From: Isoetes taiwanensis | Lineage: Eukaryota > Streptophyta > Lycopodiopsida > Isoetales > Isoetaceae | NCBI GenBank assembly: GCA_021234155.1 | Contig: JAJEKV010000145.1 | Span: forward strand, 250,001 to 314,000 | Reading direction: 5' to 3' | DNA: 64,000 nt | Part shown: positions 54,590 through 64,000 of the stretch, piece after piece | How positions within the stretch are numbered: position 1 is the stretch's first letter | Layout: each line of letters begins with the position of its first letter | Notes under the pieces: generated by a model | What the model was told of the DNA's origin: nothing | The model's input: only the letters and a program-made list of their open reading frames with translations | The model's database searches: none | Made by a program: the position numbers and the translations under genes

Positions 54590-54619
54590 TACAAGAAATT
54601 TATCGCGGCGGCCTGTCGA
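54590..54619 (+). mobile_element. Second possible CACTA-type end remnant
   Basis: ATACAAGAAATTTATCGCGG followed by CGGCCTGTCG. It shares ACAAGAAATTTATCGC with 19,051. It lies 80 bases upstream of the DUF7869-like gene, but a functional link is not established. Confidence 0.35.
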
Positions 54620-57600
54620 CTCACTTACTGATATGCAAATTTTTGTAAAGTCGAAATGGCAACGGAGAAGTATGATAAATGAATCACTGCCAGAATGAAC
54701 ACTCTTATATACCGCTCGATGGATTCGATCAAAAATAGCCCCATAATTTGTGAACATTGCTAACAAATGGGTCTTAAAAATTTACCTTGGTGTATTGTAT
54801 TTTTTAAATCATATTTTGGGTGGATATGCGAAATTCCTCATGGGGATTTGTTGCTACAGTCACCTAGAATGATTTGTTGATACATGACGAAGCCCAAATA
54901 TGAATGTCAAGTTTTATTGTGATCTCCATTCTCATTTCATCCATGCTCTTGCAAATGGTTATGTAGGATGAATTTGAGTTGAACAATTGAATCATTGGGT
55001 AGTTTGAGTTGAGAGGAAATATATAGTTTTATGAGAAGAAATATAAAAGTTAATGGTGGCATTGTGCGCATGCTTCTAGCCTATTCCTCTCACTCTGCTT
55101 TGTTTATTTCTGTTTCTCACACTTTGCTTTACGGATGTTGCTCCAGTGTTTTTACTTTGCTCTAGCATTTATTTGTATTGGGCATGCTTCTCTCCGCTTT
55201 TCATAGTATTTGGCTTTCCTGGTTTTGGCCTTGGGATCTGATGGTTTGACATCATCTAAACGTTTTTGCTTCAAAGTTCTCCAGATGGGGTCGGACTGAT
55301 TTGCAGTCGTCTTCCTGCAGTCTTCAATCTTTTGTTGCCATGGTTCTGGCCATTCTGATTCATTCAACTCCTGGCATTCGGGTCATGAAGGATTCCCGTA
55401 CACATCCGAAAGATTCGGATTTGGCATGGGCACATGTCTCGAAAGCTCTATGCTGCTTCATCGTTTCAACGAAGCTTTCCCCTGTTCCATGGGTTGTTCC
55501 AGTAAATATCCAGTGCTGGAAAATCTGCAGCACAATTCTAAAACAGAGAGGACTTACCTTGCGCTTGCAGATTGAGGTAGTATTCCCAAGCATCAGGAGA
55601 TCAAGAGACATAGCGGTATGAAAAAGCCAGCAAAAAAATGCATTCAATATTTTTACCTATTCAACCGCCTGATTCATTCAAGTTCTAAGTATACTATTGG
55701 AGCTTTTGCCATGTAAACCTGCATGCAAGAATCTCAAATTCGAAATAGAAATAGGGAAGAAATCACTCTTACTTACTTCTGATTTTGCAAAAAACCTAAG
55801 GGTTTGAAATGCTCTCTGCCATAAATTCGCAAAACCCATGTTGCAAAATCCGTTAAAGACAGAGATTTGTAGATCTATATCTGTTCTGTTAAATAATCTC
55901 ATACACCCAAAACCAAGCCGAATACAACAAATCTATCTTCTACACCCGCCTTTCATAGCTTCAATTAGGAGCTTAATGCAAGAAACTATAGCCGAAGCAG
56001 AAACTACGGCCAAACCGTTGCCATAGTCATAGCATAATCGGTCACCATAGCCCTGTTCTAGAAGCCCTAAGAGGTCGCCATATCCCTATTCTTGGAGCAG
56101 TAAAAAGGCGCCATAGCCCCTTGTTCTAGAAATTCTTTATTTGAGGGATCTGCGTCTTCTGCGGAAACAAAGCCAAATCTAGTTCCAGCTTGAAGCCCCC
56201 TGTTTGCCGGATCCTCTTCCAATCAGATCCAAAAACGGAAGCTAAATCCGATGAGAAATATGGGCAATCTTACCTCTGCTACATTCGACCTGGGAAAAAC
56301 AAAGTCCGGCCGGTTGCTAATTTTTCTTTTCCTTCTCTGCTCCAGACCGCCATAGCCAGTTCCGACAGCATTCTGTTTCCTTTTGTATTCATTATTCCGC
56401 ACTAAACCAACAACCAGTTGTCGCCCTTTTTGCACCGGAAGAAAGCTTCTCTTGCTTCTCTTCCATCGCCATAGCAACTGCCCACCGCCATAGCATAACA
56501 CGACGGAGTACGACGGAGCACTGCCATAGCATAGCACTGGACGGAGCTGATTCTTCCAATAAAAACGTGGCAAAAGAACATGAAAATGGATTGCAGCGCA
56601 GAAAAATTCGTAAGCGACAAAAACAAAAATGAAAAATTCAAAACCGCATTATATATGTCTAGATAACCATAAATATTAAAACCATTAAATTAACCATAAA
56701 TATTAACACCATATAACTATAAATATTAAAACCATAAAACATTCCTATGGCGACGTGTCGGTTCCTCAGCAACTGCTGACGTGGCGACCATGTCATTCAT
56801 TCAAACAGCCACGTCATGCATGACATGGCCTATACGCCTTGTACGCATCAGACACTCATTAAATTACTTTTTCTAGGATCGAGGGGGCAGCCGGAAATAA
56901 CTGCACTCTTCCCTTTCCTCTGTTTCGATTCATTCTCCTCTGTTTTTTCTCTGCTCTTCATCCTCTGTTTTTTCTACAAGCCCTTCCTGCAAGGCGATCG
57001 ACTGACAAACTCAGGAGTGACAAATTCTTATGACGCTAGCTTGGTCGACGGATCGCGACGCATCCAATGTCGAGGTTTTCGCGCACATCGAGTCCTCCAA
57101 AGGCCGCTACAGTCTCAGAAGAAAGTGAGGTTTTTTTAGTAAGTTTTTGGCACTAGTTTTACCACTGCTCTTGTTATTTGCTTTTCTGTATTCTTACTTC
57201 CTTCTTCCTTTTATAGTATTTAGAGGATCTTACTATCCCCTGATACAATTTTCAGCCCGACAAACCCCTATTCTCGATTTGCAAGTTCCTGCGTAAGCAA
57301 GGAATCAGATCAGACATGGAACCTGCGTCTTCTTCCAGCAAATCTGCCAGGTAGGTTCTTTCCTTAGGTTTTCTATTTTTATTCAGGTCAAGTGCAGGAA
57401 CTATCTATAGATGTACTATGATCATTGTTTTCTATTCTTTTAATCGAAGGCAATTCCATGTTCTTTGTTTCTATTTTTTAATGGAATGCATCTCTGTGGT
57501 TTTTTTGTTATCATTTAATCATAACTCTGAATAGGGACAAACAACTGAAAGTGCCGACTAGGAATCCTCCAAAAGTAGGTGATAGATGAAAAAAAAATGC

Positions 57601-57740
57601 AGAGCATTACAGATGTTAGGTAGTTTAGAACATTGTACGGACCTTTCTAACATATAATACATCCTCCCTTGCAGGAAAGGCAGTCTACACCCTGCATTCT
57701 GGACTCAATGCCTCACCAAGCCAGCAGTCCAGGATCTACT
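54620..57740. other. No confident gene; possible minus-strand leader and plus-strand exon-like segments
   Basis: At 55,367-55,152 a minus-strand frame encodes a Lys/Arg-rich peptide (KQKRLDDVKPSDPKAKTRKA) that could be an upstream part of the DUF7869-like gene. Repeated CCATAGC words occur at 56,000-56,110 and 56,470-56,530. At 57,310-57,350 the sequence GACATGGAACCTGCGTCTTC has the look of a small exon before a GT. Nothing here reaches the level of a gene call. Confidence 0.3.
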
Positions 57741-57747
57741 CCCCCTA

Positions 57748-58552
57748 TTCTCACCTCGTGAGTCGAGAATTTCTCACCCAACAAGCACCGCTGTTACACT
57801 CTACATTCTTGACATGCGAGTCAAGAATGCCTCACCCAGCCAGCACTAGTCTACTCCCCCTATTCTCGACCCGCGAGTCGAGAATTCCTCACCTAGCGAG
57901 CAGCAGTGTATTCCCTATATTCTCGACTCGTGAGTCGAAAATACAACAAATAACAAGAACGCTCTACTCCATCGAGTCGAGAATGCGGCCATCCAAGACT
58001 GGATACCTCTACTCCAGGACTTTTGATGATAGGGGCTCAGTCTTGGTGGTCGCATACTAGATACCCGAGCCGAGAGGGGCTTTCTCGACTTGCGAGTCGA
58101 GAAGTCCTTTAGTCCAACATGCAGCAATGCAGACTACTTATTCCACATCCTCTCTTGACCTGCCCAACCTCAAGTGCATTCTCCAGTGTGGAGTTGCAGG
58201 TGCCGCTACCCAGTCAGAGCCGCTCTCCTTTGAACCATCTTTTATTGCGAAGGGGAGGGGCTCAGACTGGGGAATGCATTCGAACTTTCTCGACTCGTGA
58301 GTCAAGAAGGCCCTCGAATCTAACATTCCACATCCTCCCTTGACCTGCCCAAGCTCTATGCATTCTCCAGTCTCGAGTCACAGGTGTCTCTACCCAGTCA
58401 GAGCCACTCTCCTTCGAACCATCTTCCTCGAATATTGTGAAGGGGAGGGGCTCAAACTGGGTGGAGGCCTCTGCGATTAACGACAGGGGAATGCATTCGA
58501 ACTCCATCTCTACATATGGCTAAGTGGGCTTCCTCGACTCGCGAGTCGAGAA
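57748..58552. repeat. Array of 22-base palindromes TTCTCGACTCGYGAGTCGAGAA
   Basis: Seven full copies start at 57,748, 57,806, 57,863, 57,920, 58,082, 58,287 and about 58,530, and a half copy lies at 57,971. Each is an almost perfect palindrome of the type TTCTCGACTCGCGAGTCGAG-AA. Where one arm has changed, the partner position has sometimes changed too: the copy at 57,806 reads TTCTTGAC...GTCAAGAA. The first four are spaced 57-58 bases apart. A plus-strand frame crosses several of them and repeats STRESRIP-like residues, but no gene is otherwise supported. Confidence 0.9.
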
Positions 58553-58740
58553 GGCCCTCGAGTCTAACATCCTACATCCTCCCTTCACCTGCCCAAGCTC
58601 TAGTGCATACTCCAGTCTCGAGTCACAGGTGCCTCTACCCAGTTAGAGCCACTCTCCTTCGAACCATCTTCTTCGAATTATGCGAAGGGGAGGGGCTCAG
58701 AGTAGGTGGAGGCCTCTGTGACTAACCACTCGAAAATGTA
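58115..58740. repeat. Three tandem units of about 200-244 bases
   Basis: Units begin near 58,115, 58,319 and 58,563. They share CCACATCCTCCCTTGACCTG (with variants), CATTCTCCAGT, ACCCAGTCAGAGCC, TTCGAACCATCTTC and GAAGGGGAGGGGCTCA. The palindrome described above lies at the unit junctions. The middle unit has an extra block of about 40 bases. Confidence 0.88.
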
Positions 58741-58965
58741 TTCCAACTCTCTGATACCTATGCCAAACTACCAAAACATGCAGTTGTTCGCGGGTCACTC
58801 CGATTGCTTGCTCCTTCACTCAGCATCTCTTAACCCAGAGAGTTTCTCGATGCTAAAAATATGGTCAACAAGGAAACAACCAATCGATCGAGCTTTCGAG
58901 CAATTCCACATTCAAAACAAGTCTAACATGCCTAACAAGATCTCGGAAACAAGCATCCAAATAAT

Positions 58966-59220
58966 TTAGTGGTAAGCACTCACCTCTTCTCGCAAATATT
59001 CTTTTGGCCATTGTATAACAGATCCCGCAGCCTCTTCGAGGATCTTTGCTTCTTCTATCGGCCGCATCAACAAGGCATCTCCATCAAAAACTTGTGTTAA
59101 AGCGACCTTTGTGTATTTCTTCTCCATGACGCTGCAGTGAAGAGTACCACTACCCTCTAGCTCATCTCCCACTGCTACTTTGGCCCCATGGACATTGATC
59201 AAATCATCTAGTTTCAACAA
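58966..59220 (-). pseudogene. DUF8039-like fragment of a plant transposon protein
   Basis: The frame reads INVHGAKVAVGDELEGSGTL, then KVALTQVFDGDALLMRPIEE, then AAGSVIQWPKEYLREEV. The pattern 'K(V)AxG....GT(L)', 'V..V.(D)G(D/N)ALL..P', '..A.G..(I/V).WP...(L/V)' matches the small DUF8039 domain found in plant proteins associated with CACTA (TNP1-type) transposons. Only this domain is present. Upstream (59,220-59,260) the frame continues for a few codons (VLLKLDDL) to a stop. The call is by pattern and would need a profile search. Confidence 0.5.
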
Positions 59221-59587
59221 AACCCTCAGTTAGACGGAGCTATAGACTAAACCAAAGTTAGGAGCTTATAGCGTCGTGATGCCATGCCGAGAAGTTGTTC
59301 AGAATCTCTCTATGCCGCCGGCTGCTAAGACCCGATACACTCCTCTGCATCTGTTACACTTAGTACCTCGAAATGTAAAAGTTCGAATTAGTCTTTGGGC
59401 GGGCTAAAGATGGCCATGCTGTATCTTTAGCTCGCTTGTTCGCATTGAATGAGGGTATGCCCTTAATTTCAAATTTAAGAACATCTTGGAACCTGTTTTT
59501 ACGTGCAGTCCCAAAATCACAAAGTTTCAAAAGAGATTAAGTTTAATAGGGAATTCGAGCAGCAAGAGACAACGCCGGCATCAAGAC

Positions 59588-60606
59588 ATGGCGACTCCAC
59601 CAAAGAAGGGGGGGTGCTGGATCGGACCCAGGGTATAGTAGCATGAAGAAACGAAAGACCATGCCGCCCAGTAAGCACTCAATTTTGATTCAATTCGTCT
59701 AGCTGTTCTGACGATATTTTTGCCTTGTAGGTAGAACTCCATTCTTCGTCCTTGAAGGATTGGAGACACAACTGCTAGAAACCCATGCGAATTGCTGGTG
59801 GTATGTGGAAGTAACATCTTGTGATAAAAGAAAAAGATCTGTTTTTCTGGCACAAGGACAAAAGAAGTTTCGGCGACAAGTATAAGAAGGTCGGTGTGGT
59901 CCTTTCTGTTGCTGCCCCAGATCCACGACATGTCACTTTGTATGTGGAAGATGTGTTGAAGGGAAAATTTTATCACACCAGGAAATTGTCAGTTTCAAAT
60001 TATTTTTCTACATTAATGAGCAAGGCCAAGGGGACTGACAAGAGGCCGACGCCTGTAAATTGCAAGAACTTGGGCTGGAAGGACTTGGAAGGGATGAAAG
60101 AGGCTGGGACGCTCATTTCAAGGGAGCTTGGAATGAAAATTTTCAGGGTGAAGAAGAAGCTCGTTAACACAGGGATCTTCACATCCAACATGCTTAAGAG
60201 TTTAAAGCACTCAACAGTTATAAAAGATATTGTTGAGAGGGAGAGAAGTCCAAAGAAGAGTGCAAGTGGGAAAACTGAAAGCATTCCAGAGGATTCTGAA
60301 GCGGAAGATGACGAAATAGCAGACTCCCAGTTCTTGGATCCAGACTCCCAGTTCTTAGAGACTCTCGTGAGAGGATGGGCGATATATATTCGGTCCTTTC
60401 GCATTTCTTCTCATTCGGCATTCTTCTCATATCAATATCTAGCATTGGGCAAACCCTCCCGCCTCACCCTTCCTTTTTCCTCTGATTCATGGTCCATCGA
60501 CCCAAGTGTCATCTATGTAAGAAATTTTAATAATGTCTCTCTTTTTAAGGAAGTTATTGTTATTTATATGCGCCTGACATGCGTCACAAGTCCCTCCTTA
60601 TTATAG
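59588..60606 (+). pseudogene. Unrecognised gene remnant (Lys-rich, transposon-like?)
   Basis: The 261-codon frame from 59,821 contains YKKVGVVLSVAAPDPRHVTL, VEDVLKGKFYHTRKLSVSNY, NLGWKDLEGMKEAGTLISRE and a Ser/Glu-rich stretch ending in a duplicated DSQFL motif. Its first 20 residues are probably not original: another frame from 59,736 reads TPFFVLEGLETQLLETHANC and WWYVEVTSCDKRKRSVFLAQ, and ends near 59,878 where the long frame begins to look coding. One frameshift there would join them. An ATG at 59,588 (MATPPKKGGCWIGPR) precedes by a short gap with GT...AG borders that do not keep phase. After about 60,370 the frame enters a pyrimidine-rich repeat, so the true C-terminus is lost. I do not recognise a family. 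Confidence 0.4.
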
Positions 60607-60760
60607 AGGTTTTTGTTGCGTGGCACACATGATCAGTCCCTTTGGAGGTTTTTCTTTTCGATTTCTTTTAACTTCCTTTCAAAGTTATATATTTTAGCAT
60701 GGCACGCATGACAAGCCCCCTTGAGGTTTTTCAAAGTTTTTTCTGTTATGTTGATATTTC
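60600..60760 (+). repeat. Repeated GAGGTTTTT / GGCACRCATGA units
   Basis: (G/T)GGCAC(A/G)CATGA(T/C)(A/C)AG(T/C)CCC...GAGGTTTTT occurs at about 60,616-60,653 and 60,699-60,730, with a weaker version at about 60,574-60,615. These are three short diverged units. Confidence 0.6.
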
Positions 60761-60954
60761 TTATTTTATGTGGTTTTTGTTGCCATCGGCATTCATGATA
60801 GGACGCACGCGAATAGCTTCACGACAAGAGTTCAAGCCATCCATACGTTGTGCTTATTAACAAAACTTACAGATGCTTCCATTTATATTTTCAGGATTGG
60901 AAAAATCAATAGACATACATATTCCCTCTTTGCTCGGTACCAGTCATTTGCTTC

Positions 60955-61200
60955 CTCCCGCGGCGATCCAGGCAATACCTTGTTAGGGTTTTCCCCGAAA
61001 ACCTGAAAGGGCGGGTTTTTTATGCCGATGAGAAGCTATCGCCACTTTTCTCATCTTTGCCTAGCCCGATATTATTGTCATTTCTCTTTATATGGGGTAG
61101 TTCGATATTGTACCTATGGTCCGCCACCCCACTCATTTCAAACATTATAAACCCAATGTATACTGTGGCTGTGATGAATGAAAAGCCTATCTATGAATGA
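60955..61200 (+). mobile_element. 3' end of the non-coding retroposon family, second copy
   Basis: It matches 32,985-33,246: TTAGGGTTTTCC, CGAAAACC(C/T)GAAAGGGC, TATGCCGATGAGAAG, GGGGTAGT(C/T)CGATATTGT, and the terminus GTGATGAATGAAAAGCCTAT followed by CTATGAATGA. The stem-forming segment (60,986-61,022) is the same type as in the RTE-like LINE copies. No coding sequence is seen. Confidence 0.75.
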
Positions 61201-62690
61201 GGACTTGCGATATATGCACACCAAAACACTGGCCGAAAAGAAGAGAACTCTGCTCTCCTCATAGACCTAGGTGGCGTGGTAACTGCAGCTGTTGGTATAG
61301 TAAAGGGGGAAAGCCAACGAGGATACCTAAAAATTATGATGTGAACTAGAGATAATAAGATGCACAGTGATGGTTAACTAAAACACCCAATCCGCTAGCT
61401 GATAATTAACCCAATTGAAAAAGCACCTAATAAAAACAAGAATGTTAAATGAATGTAAATAGGGGTTTGGACTAGAACAACAACCGAAGGAATAGAAGAC
61501 AAAGTAAACCAAGAAAAACCATCATGCGACCAAAATCCAATGACGACTGAGGATAAGGGGTCTTGAGTAAAAAGCAACGAAATTCTAGCCAAAAGCAACT
61601 CAAAGCTCAAGTCTAAATGTTGACAACTTGGCATATGCATAAGATATTTTACTCCCGGAATACCAAAGAAATGTATACTACTAATTGCAAAAGCATAGAC
61701 AACGCATATACTATTCTAAATGGGAGCAAAGGAGCTTCTCTCTTCCCCCCACCCCTCCCGTTCATTAACTTATCCTTTAGAGTCATACAAGCAAAGGGGC
61801 AACCTACAATGTAAATTGAATGGGAACATGAGCCATAGAGCAATGTTGCTATGAGATGCGCATGTGATAGACTAGTTAGGTTTCTAGTGGACCTTAAAAA
61901 TACTATCTTTGACAAAGTGTACTCGGGGATAACATTGTATATAGTTCCATAAGACTTTCCCTATGGGGTGGTCCATACCAAAATTCTTAAATACTTGGCT
62001 AAGTCCTTGCCCATCTAGAATAACATTGGTCCTATCAAGACCGACTTAAACATCAAGGACTATGCACTTAATTTGTTGAATCTTTGTGACAAAATAAATA
62101 TGAAGAATGGCCCTCTTGACTTGAGGTGGCCTTACCATAATTGATATTAATGGTCTTATAATCTTACTAATTATAGAACTTTAAGTATAAGAACTTGCTA
62201 ATTTGGACTAACATTTTACCAAGGGTTTTCATCCTTTTCTAGGCTACCTCAACAAACAAAAAGGGCAATCTAGAAATCATGTCAACATAGGTATAGGACG
62301 TGTGTAATATGTGATGTCAACATTTTTTTTGATCCATTTTGAGATGATTTTTTGGATTTGTTTCAAAGCATAGTTCTACTATATATCCTTATTGTTCTAT
62401 CCTTATTATTTTTTTTGGATCATTGGATCCAAGCATAGTTCTATGAATATGCCAAATCAAGGGCTCTGCAATTTCCACATCAGACCCACGTATAAGCTTG
62501 CGCACCCCATATGCCTAAAATACGTATATACATACGTGGTATACTTCAATCTATACACATATAAAAAATGCAGGAACACCATTACATTCACAAAAGACAG
62601 ACACATAAGAACAAAGAAGAGTACAGAACAGATAAAAACTTAGTGAAGAGATGTCATTTATTGAGAACGTGCCATAGCACAGCAATTTCA
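61200..62690. other. No feature seen
   Basis: AT-rich sequence. Frames at 61,395-61,915 on the minus strand and 61,617-61,814 on plus overlap and show no motif. Confidence 0.4.
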
Positions 62691-62815
62691 GCGAAATTTC
62701 AGTGGAAAGTACATGACTGAAGAACAAAACTCAGCAAACTAGGTTCCCAAATTTGGTTTAAGAATAACTGCAACACGCGAGGCAGTCGGCTTATCTGCAC
62801 CCAAACAACATCCTG

Positions 62816-62940
62816 CAACAATCCCTGGAAACCATAGCCATAGCTGGAAACCATAGCCAGCAACAATCCCTGCAAACCATAGCCATAGCTGGAAACCGAG
62901 TAGCCATCGCTGGAGTAGCCATAGCTATAAACCCAGGAAG
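62816..62940. repeat. 45-base tandem repeat (CCATAGCCATAGCTGGAAA)
   Basis: CAACAATCCCTG(G/C)AAACCAT starts at 62,816 and again at 62,861, followed by partial CCATAGC units. The period is divisible by three, so the minus-strand frame encodes a Gly/Tyr/Ser-rich repeat (SSYGYG, QGLL). Similar CCATAGC words occur at 56.0-56.5 kb. Confidence 0.85.
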
Positions 62941-62999
62941 CCAAGCCTCCTGTTTTACGCCGGCCAAGCAGAAATCGACCTCCAGAGCCCTGCCGGATC

Positions 63000-63190
63000 T
63001 TCCCTCACCTCATCTGCCCTGCCTCCATCTGCCCTGCCGGATGCAAGGCGAATCTTCAAATCTTCATCCCTCCTCATCTGCCCTGCCGGAGATCTGCCTG
63101 CATCGCCTCATCTCCTGCATCACCCATCTTCGTCGGCTCATCTCCTCATCGCCTGCATCGCCTCATCGCTCCACCGCCCAACATGCTCCG
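63000..63190 (+). repeat. CATCTGCCCTGCC / GCCTCATC simple-repeat region
   Basis: CATCTGCCCTGCC occurs three times between 63,010 and 63,090, and GCATCGCCTCATC variants occur four times between 63,100 and 63,170. It is a C/T-rich low-complexity segment crossing a frame with no recognisable product. Confidence 0.65.
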
Positions 63191-63299
63191 ACGCCACGAA
63201 CAAAATTACCCAAAGGTCAAAAAAATTCCAACAAAAACCCTAACCCCCATATTTCGGCCCACCTTCGCCAAAACCTTAGTAAAACCTTAGTAATTGGAT

Positions 63300-63560
63300 A
63301 ATTTGGGAACCTTATAGTTAGAACTTTGAACACACCATTTTGAGATTGTTTCCTATTTCCAAGCACCTACTTCTATACTCTATAATAGTTAGAACTTTGA
63401 ACACGTTAGGCCACGCGAGATGACATCTAGGATGGGCATGGGTATACCTAACATTAGATGGGATGGATGTGGAATACCTAACATATACCTAACGTTATAT
63501 ATGGGTCACGCGAGATGCCCATCGGGGATGGGCATGGATATACCCAATATTATGTAATGG
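63300..63560. repeat. Local repeats TAGTTAGAACTTTGAACAC and GGGATGGGCATGG
   Basis: TAGTTAGAACTTTGAACAC occurs at about 63,316 and 63,387. CACGCGAGATG(A/C) occurs at 63,413 and 63,507. G(A/G)GGATGGGCATGG plus TATACC(T/C)AA recurs at about 63,430 and 63,525. This is a diverged direct duplication of about 95 bases. The remaining sequence to 64,000 shows no feature. Confidence 0.7.
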
Positions 63561-64000
63561 GCCATTCACATGAAGAAGTTTTTTTTCAGCGTTGAAACAG
63601 CGCTGGGCGTTCATCAACAGCTTAGAAAATTTCATTCAGCATCGCACCACTCATGGCGCGCGAGCTGAGTCAAAATTTTGTGTCTGGCTGAGAAGTGCTT
63701 AACCAACCGTGTGAATTCAACAGACCATACAAGAAAATTTACCATAGAAAAGAGGTTAGCAACATGTGAACGGCTGCAGGGTTCAGGAATTTAGTGCGGG
63801 GCAGCAGCCCCCGCAGAAAAACTTAGCCATGTGATCGCAACATAAGTGAAATATATCGTGTGTTTGGCATGTCCAATCGGGACAACTAAAACATCAAGAT
63901 CTACTCATATCCCAAAAGACAAGGCGCTCATTCTAGCTAGATACTCTATTCTATTGTATTCTTTACTTTTCTTTTTAATTTTGTTTTTTTGCACAAAGTG

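Noticed and set aside
57758-58060. Repeat protein with STRESRIP motifs
   Set aside because: The residues are the translation of the DNA palindrome, the frame is lost further along the array, and both strands are open.
62699-62944. Gly/Tyr-rich minus-strand protein (SSYGYG repeats)
   Set aside because: Encoded by a 45-base tandem repeat whose period is a multiple of three; no other gene evidence.
1-64000. CRISPR arrays, tRNA or rRNA genes, organellar insertions
   Set aside because: Looked for spaced identical repeats with unique spacers, cloverleaf genes and plastid/mitochondrial gene runs; none seen. The 57-base and 45-base arrays are simple tandem repeats without spacers.

Overview
This is nuclear DNA of a land plant, and it looks like repeat-rich intergenic or heterochromatic sequence rather than a gene-dense region. 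The plant assignment rests on PPR-repeat protein fragments, a TRM/LONGIFOLIA-type motif (IARLMGLEDMP), a glyoxalase/VOC fragment with plant-style GT-AG introns, and plant-style retroelements primed by initiator tRNA-Met. The large non-LTR elements with microsatellite tails and a DUF7869-type transposase-like gene make a fern or other seed-free plant attractive, but that is inference. No complete, confidently named host gene is present. No rRNA, tRNA, CRISPR or bacterial-type operon was seen. LAYOUT: 1-2.8 kb holds a broken retroelement ORF1-like stretch, a 129-bp tandem repeat and possible exons on the minus strand. 2,798-12,654 is one full-length LTR retrotransposon: LTRs of about 1.56 kb, a perfect 5-bp target duplication (TAAAA), a primer binding site and a polypurine tract, but no recognisable gag-pol. 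14.4-16.7 kb is a degenerate non-LTR retrotransposon (RTE-like reverse transcriptase) with a (TTCC)n tail; related minus-strand fragments lie at 20.46, 42.2-42.8 and 44.9-45.5 kb. 22.8-24.2 kb is a PPR pseudogene whose 5' part is copied at 41.4-41.9 kb. 24.7-33.25 kb is a pyrimidine-rich non-coding mosaic flanked by about 410-bp direct repeats; it contains internal duplications, a 208-bp-arm foldback element and a 57-bp tandem repeat. 33.7-45 kb holds a MITE, a second PPR pseudogene, a TRM fragment, scattered possible exons and a miniature Copia-like element (TSD CAACC). 47-52.2 kb is a tandem family of a 75-codon gene of unknown function. Two copies are intact with matching TATA-box promoters; one is a remnant interrupted by a hAT-like transposon (8-bp TSD GTACAGAT) that carries broken exons of a glyoxalase-like gene. 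52.7-54.5 kb is a broken DUF7869-type gene. 57.7-58.7 kb is an array of 22-bp palindromes. 58.9-60.6 kb has a DUF8039-like fragment and an unrecognised gene remnant; the rest is repeats. HOW IT WORKS TOGETHER: there is no pathway here. The interest is in transposon biology: exon capture by a hAT element, a 3' hairpin shared between apparently different non-LTR families, and structured repeats of unknown function. Only the paired 75-codon genes look like candidates for active expression. All exon boundaries and family calls come from reading the sequence by eye; no database search was run.
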